Shown here piece after piece: positions 54,090 to 62,879 of a stretch of 62,879 nt of DNA. The position numbers were made by a program, and so were the translations under genes. Source of the stretch: Bacteroidales bacterium UBA5507 (lineage in GTDB: Bacteria > Bacteroidota > Bacteroidia > Bacteroidales > Lentimicrobiaceae). The stretch is from positions 8,768 through 71,646 of the forward strand of contig DIOT01000036.1 in the NCBI GenBank assembly GCA_002426195.1, written 5' to 3'. Every line of letters begins with the position of its first letter. Within the stretch, counting starts at the first letter, position 1. Under the pieces are notes generated by a model. It was not told the DNA's origin, ran no database searches, and saw only the letters and a program-made list of their open reading frames with translations.

Positions 54090-54967
54090 TGCCTAAACCA
54101 AAAGAAAAACTTATAGTATCGGCACTTGCCCTCAGTGGATGGTTAACCATATTCACCACTGTGGGCATCCTGTTTATATTGATTTTCGAAAGCTCGCAAT
54201 TCTTCAGGGAAGTAGGTATATGGGAGTTTCTCACAGGCACTCAGTGGACACCGCTCTTCTCCAAAAAGGAATACGGAATTCTTCCACTGCTCACGGCCAC
54301 ACTGCTTACTTCGGTAATTGCACTCCTGGTTGCTCTGCCAATCGGACTCAGTATAGCCATTTACCTCAATGAGTACGCAAACCGAAAATTCAGGCGTGCC
54401 ATAAAGCCTATGCTCGAGGTGCTGGCATCAGTGCCAACTGTGGTATATGGTTTTTTTGCCCTAACTATAATAACCCCGTTTTTGCAGAGTTTCATACCAG
54501 GGCTCTCCGGATTCAATTCCATATCACCGGGAATAGTAATGGGAATCATGATCATCCCCATGATATCTTCTCTTAGCGAGGACGCCCTCTTTGCCGTTCC
54601 TAAATCACTTCGCGATGCATCATATGGAATGGGAGCAACCCGTTTCCAAACAGTCTTCAGAGTTCTGATACCTTCGGCCTCTTCTGGGATCATAGTATCA
54701 GTCATACTTGCCATTTCAAGAGCAATAGGCGAAACTATGATTGTAGCTATTGCTGCAGGACAACAACCACGCTTCACACTCAATCCTATGGTGCCGGTAG
54801 AAACTATCACAACCTATATCGTACAGGTGAGCCTGGGCGATGTGCCCCGCGATTCAATGGAATACCGAAGCATCTTCGCGGCCGGTATCGTCCTTTTCAT
54901 AATCACCTTCGTAATGAACAACGTGAGCCTCTGGCTCAAACGCAGGTACCACAGGCAATATGAATAG
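54089..54967 (+). CDS. pstC: Phosphate ABC transporter permease
   Basis: 292 residues, six membrane segments, with the permease EAA-like loop (ALFAVPKSLRDASYGMGATRFQTVFRVLIPSA). It begins at the last base of pstS and overlaps pstA by 8 bp, so the operon is compactly coupled. With PstA it forms the channel. Confidence 0.95.
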   Translation: MPKPKEKLIVSALALSGWLTIFTTVGILFILIFESSQFFREVGIWEFLTGTQWTPLFSKKEYGILPLLTATLLTSVIALLVALPIGLSIAIYLNEYANRKFRRAIKPMLEVLASVPTVVYGFFALTIITPFLQSFIPGLSGFNSISPGIVMGIMIIPMISSLSEDALFAVPKSLRDASYGMGATRFQTVFRVLIPSASSGIIVSVILAISRAIGETMIVAIAAGQQPRFTLNPMVPVETITTYIVQVSLGDVPRDSMEYRSIFAAGIVLFIITFVMNNVSLWLKRRYHRQYE

Positions 54968-55829
54968 AAAAATGAATATAACCCGAAAGAACCGGCTTAA
55001 AGATAAAGCCTTCAAATACATAGGACTGCTCAGCACCTTCGTCGGGCTTGTAGCACTTGCGGTGTTTGTGTTTATCATACTGCAAACCGGACTACCGCGC
55101 CTCTCATGGGATTTTATAACATCACTGCCATCAAGGTTCCCCGAAAGGGCCGGAATCTACACTGCTCTTATCGGAACCCTGTGGATGCTTGTCCTCACTA
55201 TAATCTTCTCGGTCACACTCGGTGTCTCTGCAGGCATCTACCTCGAGGAATACTCTAAAAAGGGATTGCTTTCGCGACTTCTCGAAATTAACATTTCAAA
55301 TCTCGTGGGGGTACCGTCGGTAATTTACGGTATTCTCGGACTTGCATTCTTTAACCGCTACCTGAGTCTCGGCGGCAGCCTTCTTGCAGGTAGCCTTACA
55401 CTTTCCCTGCTTATTATACCTGTGATAGTCGTTACCACGCGCGAATCACTTAAGGCGGTCCCTCGAACCATTAAAGAAGCAGCTTACGCTCTCGGAGCCA
55501 CCAAATGGCAAACCATCAGCAGGCAACTTTTACCGGCGGCATCAGGCAGCATAGTCACAGGTGTAATTCTTGCCCTTGCACGTGCTATAGGGGAGGCCGC
55601 TCCACTCATCGTGGTTGGTGCTCTTTCTTTCGTTCCCTTCACTCCAAGGACACCAATGGACGACTATACATTGTTGCCGATACAGATATTTAACTGGACT
55701 TCGAGGCCTCAGCCCGAATTTCAGATAAATGCATCAGCAGGCATAATCGTACTTTTATTTATCACATTTTTAATGAATGGTATTTCCATTTATCTTCGTA
55801 ACAAATGGCAAAAGAAGGTAAAATGGTAA
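54960..55829 (+). CDS. pstA: Phosphate ABC transporter permease
   Basis: 289 residues, ATG overlapping the end of pstC. Six membrane segments and the PstA loop ESLKAVPRTIKEAAYALGAT, followed by ALARAIGEAAPLI. Partner of PstC. Confidence 0.95.
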   Translation: MNRKMNITRKNRLKDKAFKYIGLLSTFVGLVALAVFVFIILQTGLPRLSWDFITSLPSRFPERAGIYTALIGTLWMLVLTIIFSVTLGVSAGIYLEEYSKKGLLSRLLEINISNLVGVPSVIYGILGLAFFNRYLSLGGSLLAGSLTLSLLIIPVIVVTTRESLKAVPRTIKEAAYALGATKWQTISRQLLPAASGSIVTGVILALARAIGEAAPLIVVGALSFVPFTPRTPMDDYTLLPIQIFNWTSRPQPEFQINASAGIIVLLFITFLMNGISIYLRNKWQKKVKW

Positions 55830-55851
55830 CCACGCATACAATGTCACCAAA

Positions 55852-56604
55852 ATGAACAAACTAATAGCCAAAAACATCAACGTCTGGTACGGCGACAACC
55901 ACGCCCTCAAAGATGTATCGATGGTAATTGAACCAAACCAGGTTACATCATTGATAGGTCCTTCAGGATGCGGCAAGTCAACTTTCCTGCGCCTTTTTAA
56001 CCGAATGAACGATTATATCGACAACTTCAAACTTGGCGGCGAAATCCTCATTAACGACCAGAATATCTACGATCCTTCGGTTAACACCGAAGAACTTCGC
56101 AAAAAGGTAGGCATGGTATTTCAGAAACCTAATCCTTTCCCTTCAAGCATCTATGAAAATGTAGCCTTCGGACTCAGAATCCAGGGAATGAAGAAGAAGT
56201 CGCAAATTGATGAAATAGTGGAATCCTCCCTGCGCAAGGCAGTTCTTTGGGATGAAGTCAAAGACAGCCTTAAGAAATCAGCTTATTCTCTATCGGGCGG
56301 ACAGCAGCAGCGCCTTTGTATTGCACGCACGCTTGCGGTTGAACCGGAAATAATCCTGATGGATGAACCCGCATCAGCACTCGACCCAATCTCCACCAGC
56401 AAACTCGAGAACCTGATAACTGAACTCAAGAAAAACTACACTATAGTAATTGTTACTCACAACATGCAACAGGCCGGTAGGGTTAGCGATATGACCGCGT
56501 TTTTCTTCATGGGTAGCCTGATTGAATACGACACCACCCGTACCATGTTCCTTAAACCCCAGCACCTGCAGACACAGAATTATATCACAGGAAGGTTTGG
56601 TTAA
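55852..56604 (+). CDS. pstB: Phosphate ABC transporter ATP-binding protein
   Basis: 250 residues, ATG start 22 bp after pstA. Walker A GPSGCGKST, PstB-type signature LSGGQQQRLCIARTLA, Walker B IILMDEPASALDP, switch His in VTHNMQQAGR. Family length is typical. It powers phosphate import through PstCA. Confidence 0.97.
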   Translation: MNKLIAKNINVWYGDNHALKDVSMVIEPNQVTSLIGPSGCGKSTFLRLFNRMNDYIDNFKLGGEILINDQNIYDPSVNTEELRKKVGMVFQKPNPFPSSIYENVAFGLRIQGMKKKSQIDEIVESSLRKAVLWDEVKDSLKKSAYSLSGGQQQRLCIARTLAVEPEIILMDEPASALDPISTSKLENLITELKKNYTIVIVTHNMQQAGRVSDMTAFFFMGSLIEYDTTRTMFLKPQHLQTQNYITGRFG

Positions 56605-56652
56605 TAAATGATGTGAAGCTCCTGAACCCTCAACATGTAATAAAAAATCCCT

Positions 56653-57324
56653 ATGACCCCACAAATTGAAATAGAACTTACCAACCTGCGAAGCAGCCTC
56701 ATTGAACTGAGCAACATGGTCCTCATGCAGATTGATAAAGCCGGCAACGCACTTAACAATGCCGATATAGAACTGGCCAACGAAGTAATGCGTTACGAAA
56801 AACGCATCAACGGCCTTGAAGTCAATGTTGAGAAAGCATGCGAAAACATACTGGCTCTCTATAACCCCGTTGCCCACGATCTCCGTTACGTGCTGTCAAC
56901 TCTAAAGATCAACCTGAATCTCGAAAGAATCGGCGACTATGCCCGAAGCATTACCAAGATTGTGAAGGTGAAAGGTGAAGCATTTAAACCCGCCCTTATT
57001 GAAATGTTTGAGATCAACAAGATGTTTCAAACCACCCACATGATGATGCTGACTGTTCTCGAAGGAATTGAAACCGAGCAAAGCACCCAGCTTAAAGGAA
57101 TCTTTATGCAGGATGACATACTGAACGACATACAGGACCAGTCACCCCAACGTATCACCGAACATACAAGGGAACATCCTGAAGACCTTGGCGATTGTCT
57201 GAACCTTTATATTACAGTGCGCAAACTTGAGCGGGTGGGCGATCATCTCAAAAACATTGCAGAAGAAATAATCTTTTATAAAGAGGCTAAAATTCTCCGT
57301 CACAAGAAAATTAAGAATAAATGA
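56653..57324 (+). CDS. phoU: Phosphate-signalling protein PhoU
   Basis: 223 residues, all helical, with two PhoU repeats: EVMRYEKRINGLEVNVEKAC and DLRYVLSTLKINLNLERIGDYA in the first half, LGDCLNLYITVRKLERVGDHL in the second. Acidic E/D-x-x-x-D positions for metal binding are kept. It adjusts Pst uptake and Pho signalling. No PhoR/PhoB pair lies within the window. Confidence 0.95.
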   Translation: MTPQIEIELTNLRSSLIELSNMVLMQIDKAGNALNNADIELANEVMRYEKRINGLEVNVEKACENILALYNPVAHDLRYVLSTLKINLNLERIGDYARSITKIVKVKGEAFKPALIEMFEINKMFQTTHMMMLTVLEGIETEQSTQLKGIFMQDDILNDIQDQSPQRITEHTREHPEDLGDCLNLYITVRKLERVGDHLKNIAEEIIFYKEAKILRHKKIKNK

Positions 57325-57354
57325 CATATATTTGCTCAACTAACATTAATAATT

Positions 57355-58419
57355 ATGAGAAAATTGTCAGTTCTTTTCGTATTGTTTTGTTGCAGCTGTG
57401 CGCTTTTCGCACAAAATCAACCAACGCCTCCGGCACCTCCCGCAGCTCCGCAAGCTGAATTCAAGCCCGGTGGAAGTGCTATTGGTACCATTTTCTTTAA
57501 TTATGGCTACGACTTCACAGATGATGTGGAAACCCGCAGTTCTTTCAGCCTCGACAGAGCCTACCTTGGTTATAAGTACAACTTCAGTCAAAACCTGAAC
57601 GCCCGCGTAATCTTTGATGTAGGTTACAGCAATGGAGCATTCACTGCATTTGCAAAGAATGCCTTTATCGAATGGGGTGTAGCACCTTACCTGAAATTAA
57701 CCGCCGGTTTGATTCCAATAAAGCATTTCGAACTCCAGGAAAAAGCATGGGGCTATCGTTATATAACCAAACCATCAGCCGATATGCACGGCTTTGGTAC
57801 AACTGCCGATCTTGGTATTAATGCCGAACTTCCTTTAAACGAGCATCTTACTATCAATTTATATGCAATAAACGGCGAAGGATTCAAGAAGCTTCAGGAC
57901 CTTGGTGGTAACCACAAATTCGGTATCAATGCAACGGTTAAACCACGTGAAGGCCTTTCTTTCAGGGTACACTATGATATTATGCCATACGAAGTAGATA
58001 CAAGTTCCATTTCTGTATTCTCTGCTTTCGCAGGATACGAAAAGCCCGAACTGTTCAGAGTAGGAGTGGAGTATAATCTTCTTCACAACGGTAGTTCGTA
58101 TAGCACTCCTGCAGAAGAATATCAGAAGTATAACGTATCAGCATACGGTACGTATATCATAAATCCTGCTTTTGAAGTTTTTGCCCGTTACGATTGGGTA
58201 TCACCGAATAAACTCAACATGGGTGATGATAGAGCCTGGAACTTTGAGCAAGATGGTTCATTCATTATGGCCGGTGTTCAGTACCGACCGGTTAGGAATG
58301 TAAACTTTTCACTTAACTACCGTACTTTTCTGTTCGGCAACTCCGATGAGGATTACTGGCCAGATGGCAATGTCACGTCAACTCAGGGGGTCTTCCTTAG
58401 TATGGGTATTTCCTGGTAA
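57355..58419 (+). CDS. Outer-membrane beta-barrel porin, probably phosphate-selective
   Basis: 354 residues. Signal peptide (LSVLFVLFCCSCALFAQ), a Pro/Ala-rich linker, then repeated amphipathic beta strands with aromatic girdles (FFNYGYDFTDDVETRS, AYLGYKYNFSQNLNAR) ending in an aromatic C-terminus (LSMGISW), as outer-membrane barrels do. The layout resembles phosphate-selective porin O/P. Its position 30 bp after phoU suggests phosphate uptake through the outer membrane. Confidence 0.8.
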   Translation: MRKLSVLFVLFCCSCALFAQNQPTPPAPPAAPQAEFKPGGSAIGTIFFNYGYDFTDDVETRSSFSLDRAYLGYKYNFSQNLNARVIFDVGYSNGAFTAFAKNAFIEWGVAPYLKLTAGLIPIKHFELQEKAWGYRYITKPSADMHGFGTTADLGINAELPLNEHLTINLYAINGEGFKKLQDLGGNHKFGINATVKPREGLSFRVHYDIMPYEVDTSSISVFSAFAGYEKPELFRVGVEYNLLHNGSSYSTPAEEYQKYNVSAYGTYIINPAFEVFARYDWVSPNKLNMGDDRAWNFEQDGSFIMAGVQYRPVRNVNFSLNYRTFLFGNSDEDYWPDGNVTSTQGVFLSMGISW

Positions 58420-58911
58420 CCATTGCTTCAGCCCTTCTTTAACCTGCGGCACAAGTGAAGGAATAAGCCGGGCAATAGGTTTGTACATTACCGACTGCTC
58501 TTTGGATTCAGCTTTTATGAGCTGCGAATTCCTGTCGGCTATTTCAAACACATAAATGAAGGCCGAAACTAAAAGCAGTCCTTTAAAAGCGCCAAACAGT
58601 CCACCTCCAATCCGGTTAACGCAACCAAGGGGTGTAACCGACAGCACTTTCTCAAGTGATTTACCCGCAATGAAAACAAGAATAATTACCAGAGCGTAAC
58701 ACAACCCGAATGCCAGCAAGTGCATAAGAGATGAATCGCTACCAATGGCTTCACGTAATAACCCTTCTATGTACCATGCGAAACGCAGTGACATGTAAAA
58801 ACCCAGTATTAGGCCTGCCAGCGAGGCAATGCTCATCACAAAACCTTTAAACAATCCCCTGATAAGTCCGATACCAACAATAATCAGAATAACGAGATCA
58901 AGCTGATTCAC
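58378..58911 (-). CDS. CvpA family membrane protein
   Basis: 177 residues with four hydrophobic helices and the CvpA start DLVILIIVGIGLIRGLFKGF plus a central NRIGGGLFGAFKGLL. CvpA proteins are linked to colicin V production and envelope stability. Its end overlaps the end of the convergent porin gene by 42 bp. Confidence 0.85.
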   Translation of the reverse strand: MNQLDLVILIIVGIGLIRGLFKGFVMSIASLAGLILGFYMSLRFAWYIEGLLREAIGSDSSLMHLLAFGLCYALVIILVFIAGKSLEKVLSVTPLGCVNRIGGGLFGAFKGLLLVSAFIYVFEIADRNSQLIKAESKEQSVMYKPIARLIPSLVPQVKEGLKQWLPGNTHTKEDPLS

Positions 58912-58926
58912 GGCTGCATGTTAAGT

Positions 58927-59679
58927 TTATAATGCACTCTTAATCTTCTTTGTCAATTCGGTGGCAAATACAAATTCATTCAGTTCTTTATTGTCACTGT
59001 TCAGAATTGATTCCTTATCACCCTGCCACCACAGTTTTCCATTATGGATGTAAAATACGTTGTCGCCGATCTCAACCACCGAATTCATATCATGCGTGTT
59101 TATAACGGTAGTCATGTCATACTCTTCAGTGATCTCTTTGATAAGATTGTCGATGACATTTGCAGTCTTCGGGTCAAGTCCCGAGTTCGGTTCATCACAG
59201 AACAGGTACCTTGGATTCATGGCGATAGCCCTTGCAATAGCGACCCTTTTCTTCATACCTCCGCTTATTTCCGAGGGATACAGCTTGTTGGCATCTTTAA
59301 GGTTAACCCTCGACAGGCAGAAATTTGCCCTATCGCGACGCTCCGACAGGCTCTGATCGGTAAACATGGACAAAGGGAACATCACATTCTCTTCAACAGG
59401 CATTGAATCAAACAATGCCCCGCCCTGAAAAAGCATACCTATATCCTGCCTTACCAGCTTCATTTCTTCGAACGACATTCGCGAAAGCACCTTTTCATCA
59501 AACATCACCTTCCCCTTATCAATCTCAAAAAGTCCCACAAGGCATTTCATCAGAACGGTTTTACCCGAACCGCTCTGCCCTATTACAAGGTTGCATTTCC
59601 CGGTTTCAAACTTCACCGAAATCTGATCCAGCACCTTATTCTCTCCAAAACACTTGGTAACGTTAACAGCCTCTATCAT
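58927..59679 (-). CDS. mlaF: Mla-type ABC transporter ATP-binding protein
   Basis: 250 residues. Walker A IGQSGSGKT, signature ISGGMKKRVAIARAIAM, Walker B YLFCDEPNSGLDP, switch THDMNSV. M-K-K-R-V in the signature and the SGLDP form are usual in MlaF. Partner permease overlaps by 4 bp upstream. Role in phospholipid transport for outer-membrane asymmetry; the MlaD-type protein is outside this stretch. Confidence 0.88.
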   Translation of the reverse strand: MIEAVNVTKCFGENKVLDQISVKFETGKCNLVIGQSGSGKTVLMKCLVGLFEIDKGKVMFDEKVLSRMSFEEMKLVRQDIGMLFQGGALFDSMPVEENVMFPLSMFTDQSLSERRDRANFCLSRVNLKDANKLYPSEISGGMKKRVAIARAIAMNPRYLFCDEPNSGLDPKTANVIDNLIKEITEEYDMTTVINTHDMNSVVEIGDNVFYIHNGKLWWQGDKESILNSDNKELNEFVFATELTKKIKSAL

Positions 59680-60419
59680 GACAACATTATATTGGTGAGT
59701 ACCAGATTAAAAACAATAATTGCGATGCTACTGTGAACAACGCCTTTGGTGCTTGATTCACCAACCTCTAGTGCTCCGCCTTTAGTGTAGTAGCCGTGAT
59801 ACCCTGATATTGAAACGATAAGGAATGCAAACACCACTGTTTTAACCAGCGAATAGAAAACATCATAGCCCTCGAAAAAAGCCTTCACTCCATAAATGAA
59901 CTCAGCCGAAGGTACCATGCCTGTAAGTGATCCTGCAGCCCATCCGCCAAAGTTAGCAACCAGAATGCTGATCATAATAAGGATGGGATTAAAGAACAGA
60001 CAGGCAACGATTTTAGGGAAAATAAGGTATGTAGCCGAATTTATTCCCATAATCTCCAGCGCATCAATCTGTTCCGTAACTCTCATTGTCCCTATTTCCG
60101 ACGAAATGCGTGAGCCCACCTTGCCTGCAAGTATCAGCGAAATAATGGTTGGAGAAAACTCAAGCACTACTGATTGTCGCGTGGCATAACCTATGGTGTA
60201 CACGGGAACCAGTGGCGTATCGAGGTTAAAAGCCATCTGTATTGCAAGTACGGCTCCCATAAAAACCGAAATCAGCACAACTATGCCCAATGAATCCAAA
60301 CCCAGGTTTTCTATTTCAATCAATATCTGCTTGAAGTAAATAGACTGTTTCTCAGGCCTTTTGAAAACCAGTCGCATCAATTTCACATACCGGCCTATTT
60401 CTATGAGGAAATTTTTCAT
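59676..60419 (-). CDS. mlaE: Mla-type ABC transporter permease
   Basis: 247 residues with five or six membrane helices and the MlaE signature region VGSRISSEIGTMRVTEQIDA followed by LEIMGINSATYLIFPKI. First gene of the mlaE-mlaF pair, with cvpA following after 15 bp. Confidence 0.88.
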   Translation of the reverse strand: MKNFLIEIGRYVKLMRLVFKRPEKQSIYFKQILIEIENLGLDSLGIVVLISVFMGAVLAIQMAFNLDTPLVPVYTIGYATRQSVVLEFSPTIISLILAGKVGSRISSEIGTMRVTEQIDALEIMGINSATYLIFPKIVACLFFNPILIMISILVANFGGWAAGSLTGMVPSAEFIYGVKAFFEGYDVFYSLVKTVVFAFLIVSISGYHGYYTKGGALEVGESSTKGVVHSSIAIIVFNLVLTNIMLS

Positions 60420-60458
60420 ACTGTTATAAACACAAATGCTAAGGTAAGGATTTAACCG

Positions 60459-62879
60459 CTACCATGATAGTTTTCCCGGTGTATATGGCACTCCTGCCTT
60501 ATCCATTTCTTTCATTAACACCGGCATCTTGTTCTCACCCAGATCTTTCAGCCTTGCATAAATTGCAGGAAACTCCTCGTGTATTATCTCCAGACTTCTC
60601 AAATGTGTTGAAGTAGGAGCGGAGGTAGAACTGTAATGCGAATATATAATATTGCTAAGTCTGTCCATTACCGGCACCTGTGCGGGCGGCACCTCTTCCT
60701 TGCTTGCCTTTGGCTCGGTACCATTGAACAGAAACAAAATCTCATCAATTTCCTTCACGGCATTTATGAGATCATTCTTCAGTTCCGGTGAGGCCGAAGG
60801 TGTCTGGTGAACAGCCTGCAACATTGTGTTGAGATTCTGCGACAGCTCTTCAGCATAGTTTTCAGCACCCATTACCTTTCCTGATACCTCAGCAACCTCA
60901 CGCTGATAATCAACCAGTGCCTTGCGGTCGGCTGCCGGAAGTGTTGTATTGTTAAGCACCTTAGCCTTAAAAGCTACAGGGCCTGCAAGCTGCTTTGTTT
61001 CTCCTCCTGCATAGAGTGACATGGTAACATTGTAAGTGCCGGGCATAACCATTATAGAACTGCCACTTGATCTTAACGGATCAAACTTGTTGTTCTTTCT
61101 CAGCGGTCGTGTGCCGGGATATGTAAGATCCCACACCTGGCGCGACATACCGTCCGACGGGCTTGTATAAAGCTGTCTTATAATATTGCCGTTCTCATCA
61201 CTGATGTCGAAAATAAGATGTGGAGCAATCTCATTCTCCTCTGCACGCAGCTCTTCAACAGTAGGCTGTGGCATAGGCTCCCCTTTCTTAAACAGGTCTT
61301 TTTCTTTCTCTTTGCGGATTTCCTTCAGCGTCTTGGGGACGTCCTTCAAATAGTATGTAAAAACAGCCCCGAACTCAGGATTTTTCGCTGCATAATATGT
61401 CGAACCTTGCCCGTATTTTCCGCCTGTCTGTGTAAACAACAACGCATCCTTTATTTCAAAAATATGCCCTGTAGTTTTATCCGGACTCTTCTCAGCCACA
61501 CCCTTCTCAGCGGCACCTTTTTCACTCTCACCTGCTTTCGCAGTCTTCATCTTATCAACTATATCCCGCTTGTAATTGCGCAGTGGAGTATAATCTTCAA
61601 GAATGTAGAATCCGCGGCCAAAAGTTGCAACCACCAGGTCGTTCTCTCTTTCCTGTATCACCATATCCTTTATGCAATTCACAGAGATTCCGCTCTTTAG
61701 TTGAGTCCATATTTTACCGCCGTCAATTGTAAAGAACACACCAAACTCGGTGCCCACGAACAACAGGTCAGCATTCACATGATCCTGTACAATTGTATGT
61801 ACCGTCCCGTTTACAGGCAGGTTGGCCGAAATTGAAGTCCATGTTTTTCCCTTGTCAGTGCTCTTTAGCAGGTAAGGCTTAAAATCATCCCTCAGGATGT
61901 TGTCGAACGAAGCATAAATGACCTGTTCGTTATACCTGTCAAGCAGGATGTCCGATACATACGTATATTCCGGCACTCCGGGGAATGACGAAATCTTGCG
62001 CCACGTTTTGCCGTCCTCAGTCACCTGTATCAGTCCGTCATCAGTGCCAATTGCAATATAGTTCTCCTTCAGCGGTGATTCATCAAACGAAACAATAGTC
62101 CCGAACTGTGATGTTGAAATATCCTTTGCCACTGCATCCACGCTCCAGTATTTGTCCATTACCTTCCACGTGTTCCTGTCAATGCCTGTAGTAAGATCAT
62201 CCGAGATAACTTCCCATGTGTTTCCACGGTCGTCACTCCTGAAAACCTTGTTGGCAGCGCAATACAGCCTGTGAGGATTATGCTTGCTAAGCACCAGTGG
62301 TGCGTTCCAATTCCATTTGTATGTCTCCTCACCCTTGCGTGGCTCGGGACGGATATCAATGGCTTCAGCACTCCTTCGGTCATAGCGCACCATGTTACCA
62401 TACTGTGCCTCGGCATATACAATGTTCGGGTCAGTAGGGTCAACTGCAGTCCAGAATCCATCACCTCCATTGGTAATAAACCATTCGTCGTTTACGACAC
62501 CATAGTCCGAAGTATTTCGCGACGGACCACCCATGCTGTTGTTGTCCTGTGTGCCGCCATACACGTAATAGAATGGCTCGCTGTTGTCAACATTAACCCT
62601 GTAGAACTGGGTAACAGGCAGGTTGCATTTGAAGTGGTATTCTTCACCACCATCCCATGTTTCATATATTCCGCCGTCACCGCCAATCATAAAGTGCTTA
62701 TTGTTACCGGGGTCAATCCATATTGCATGGTCATCAACATGACGGCTTTTCAGTCCCAGTGACTTCCACGTTTTCCCGCCATCGGTTGTCATTTGCGACA
62801 CAGTCTCCATCGAGTATACTATATCAAGGTCAACCGGGTCACAGTAAATTTCATTGTAATATTGTCCTGATGAAGCATG
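60459..62879 (-). CDS. Sortilin/VPS10-like BNR-repeat secreted protein (5' end outside window)
   Basis: The frame is open to the last base of the window, so the start lies beyond 62879 and 806 codons are visible. BNR/Asp-box repeats are plain: TTDGGKTWKSLGL, RSDDRGNTWEVI, TEDGKTWRKIS, STDKGKTWTSIS and TIDGGKIWTQL, typical of sortilin-like beta propellers in Bacteroidota. The C-terminal third has an Ig-like segment (GTYNVTMSLYAGGE) and a helical end. Probably an envelope or secreted protein; substrate unknown. No sorting domain is present at the C-terminus. Confidence 0.85.
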   Translation of the reverse strand, partial: HASSGQYYNEIYCDPVDLDIVYSMETVSQMTTDGGKTWKSLGLKSRHVDDHAIWIDPGNNKHFMIGGDGGIYETWDGGEEYHFKCNLPVTQFYRVNVDNSEPFYYVYGGTQDNNSMGGPSRNTSDYGVVNDEWFITNGGDGFWTAVDPTDPNIVYAEAQYGNMVRYDRRSAEAIDIRPEPRKGEETYKWNWNAPLVLSKHNPHRLYCAANKVFRSDDRGNTWEVISDDLTTGIDRNTWKVMDKYWSVDAVAKDISTSQFGTIVSFDESPLKENYIAIGTDDGLIQVTEDGKTWRKISSFPGVPEYTYVSDILLDRYNEQVIYASFDNILRDDFKPYLLKSTDKGKTWTSISANLPVNGTVHTIVQDHVNADLLFVGTEFGVFFTIDGGKIWTQLKSGISVNCIKDMVIQERENDLVVATFGRGFYILEDYTPLRNYKRDIVDKMKTAKAGESEKGAAEKGVAEKSPDKTTGHIFEIKDALLFTQTGGKYGQGSTYYAAKNPEFGAVFTYYLKDVPKTLKEIRKEKEKDLFKKGEPMPQPTVEELRAEENEIAPHLIFDISDENGNIIRQLYTSPSDGMSRQVWDLTYPGTRPLRKNNKFDPLRSSGSSIMVMPGTYNVTMSLYAGGETKQLAGPVAFKAKVLNNTTLPAADRKALVDYQREVAEVSGKVMGAENYAEELSQNLNTMLQAVHQTPSASPELKNDLINAVKEIDEILFLFNGTEPKASKEEVPPAQVPVMDRLSNIIYSHYSSTSAPTSTHLRSLEIIHEEFPAIYARLKDLGENKMPVLMKEMDKAGVPYTPGKLSW

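Overview
The window is from a Bacteroidota genome, probably a Bacteroidales-type relative. The evidence is two giant gingipain-like (C25) proteases with Por/type IX secretion C-terminal domains, a lipoprotein with the usual lipobox, a sortilin/BNR-repeat secreted protein, a pst-phoU-porin phosphate locus, MlaFE, and promoters of the TAnnTTTG type. Two regions meet at about 43,134. The left two thirds (24-43,134) is visibly AT-rich and full of defence-type genes. The right third (43,135-62,879) is ordinary, more GC-balanced chromosome.

The left region is one integrated element of about 43.1 kb. It begins in the 3' end of a tRNA gene (bases 1-22) and ends at a second copy of the same 15 bp (9-23 and 43,120-43,134). 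A tyrosine integrase (41,552-43,033, minus) reads away from the right end. Each end also carries the same pair of TTGTACCC boxes, 13 bp apart. No relaxase, conjugation or capsid genes are visible, so this looks like an integrative island that moves by integrase, possibly with its own replication protein.

Island layout. (a) 105-5,398, minus: a seven-gene run with a putative PGN_0703-like restriction nuclease, an unknown protein, an RDD membrane protein, an unannotated 41-residue membrane peptide, a HEPN-like protein, a 589-residue protein ending in a phosphoribosyltransferase (PRTase), and a small protein. (b) 5,474-10,437, plus, divergent from (a): PRTase, TPR protein, a second copy of that PRTase with an N-terminal extension, a DprA/Smf-like protein, a HAD phosphatase, and a fourth PRTase with an acidic tail. 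PRTase plus DprA recalls the ShosTA toxin-antitoxin/anti-phage pair, here much enlarged. (c) 10,579-16,238, minus: a type I restriction-modification operon (hsdR, extra PD-(D/E)XK gene, hsdM, hsdS). (d) 16,239-21,574: a maintenance region with iteron-like repeats, a protein with family-A-polymerase-like palm motifs, two XRE regulators, a duplicated promoter-like sequence, small unknown genes and a second, catalytic-domain-only tyrosine recombinase. (e) 21,560-24,838, minus: a DUF262-DUF1524 (GmrSD-like) nuclease, a two-TM protein and a proteasome-beta-like Ntn hydrolase with Thr/Asp/Lys in place. (f) 25,079-27,962: a HEPN-like protein and two broken genes, one a PLD-type nuclease. (g) 28,037-40,442, plus: RecQ helicase fused to a DUF559-like nuclease, a coiled-coil membrane protein, an unknown, then three abutting genes: a 1535-residue GHKL ATPase with a DUF3883 nuclease end, a catalytically dead prokaryotic Argonaute, and a PD-(D/E)XK nuclease. 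(h) 40,490-43,033: small genes, odd repeats and the integrase.

The strongest candidates for undescribed systems are (g) the GHKL-DUF3883/pAgo/nuclease operon, (b) the expanded PRTase-DprA-HAD locus, and (e) the GmrSD-like/membrane/Ntn-hydrolase trio. The chromosome to the right holds a lipoprotein, two C25 proteases, a coiled-coil membrane protein, pstSCAB-phoU with a porin, cvpA, mlaF-mlaE, and a sortilin-like gene that runs off the window.
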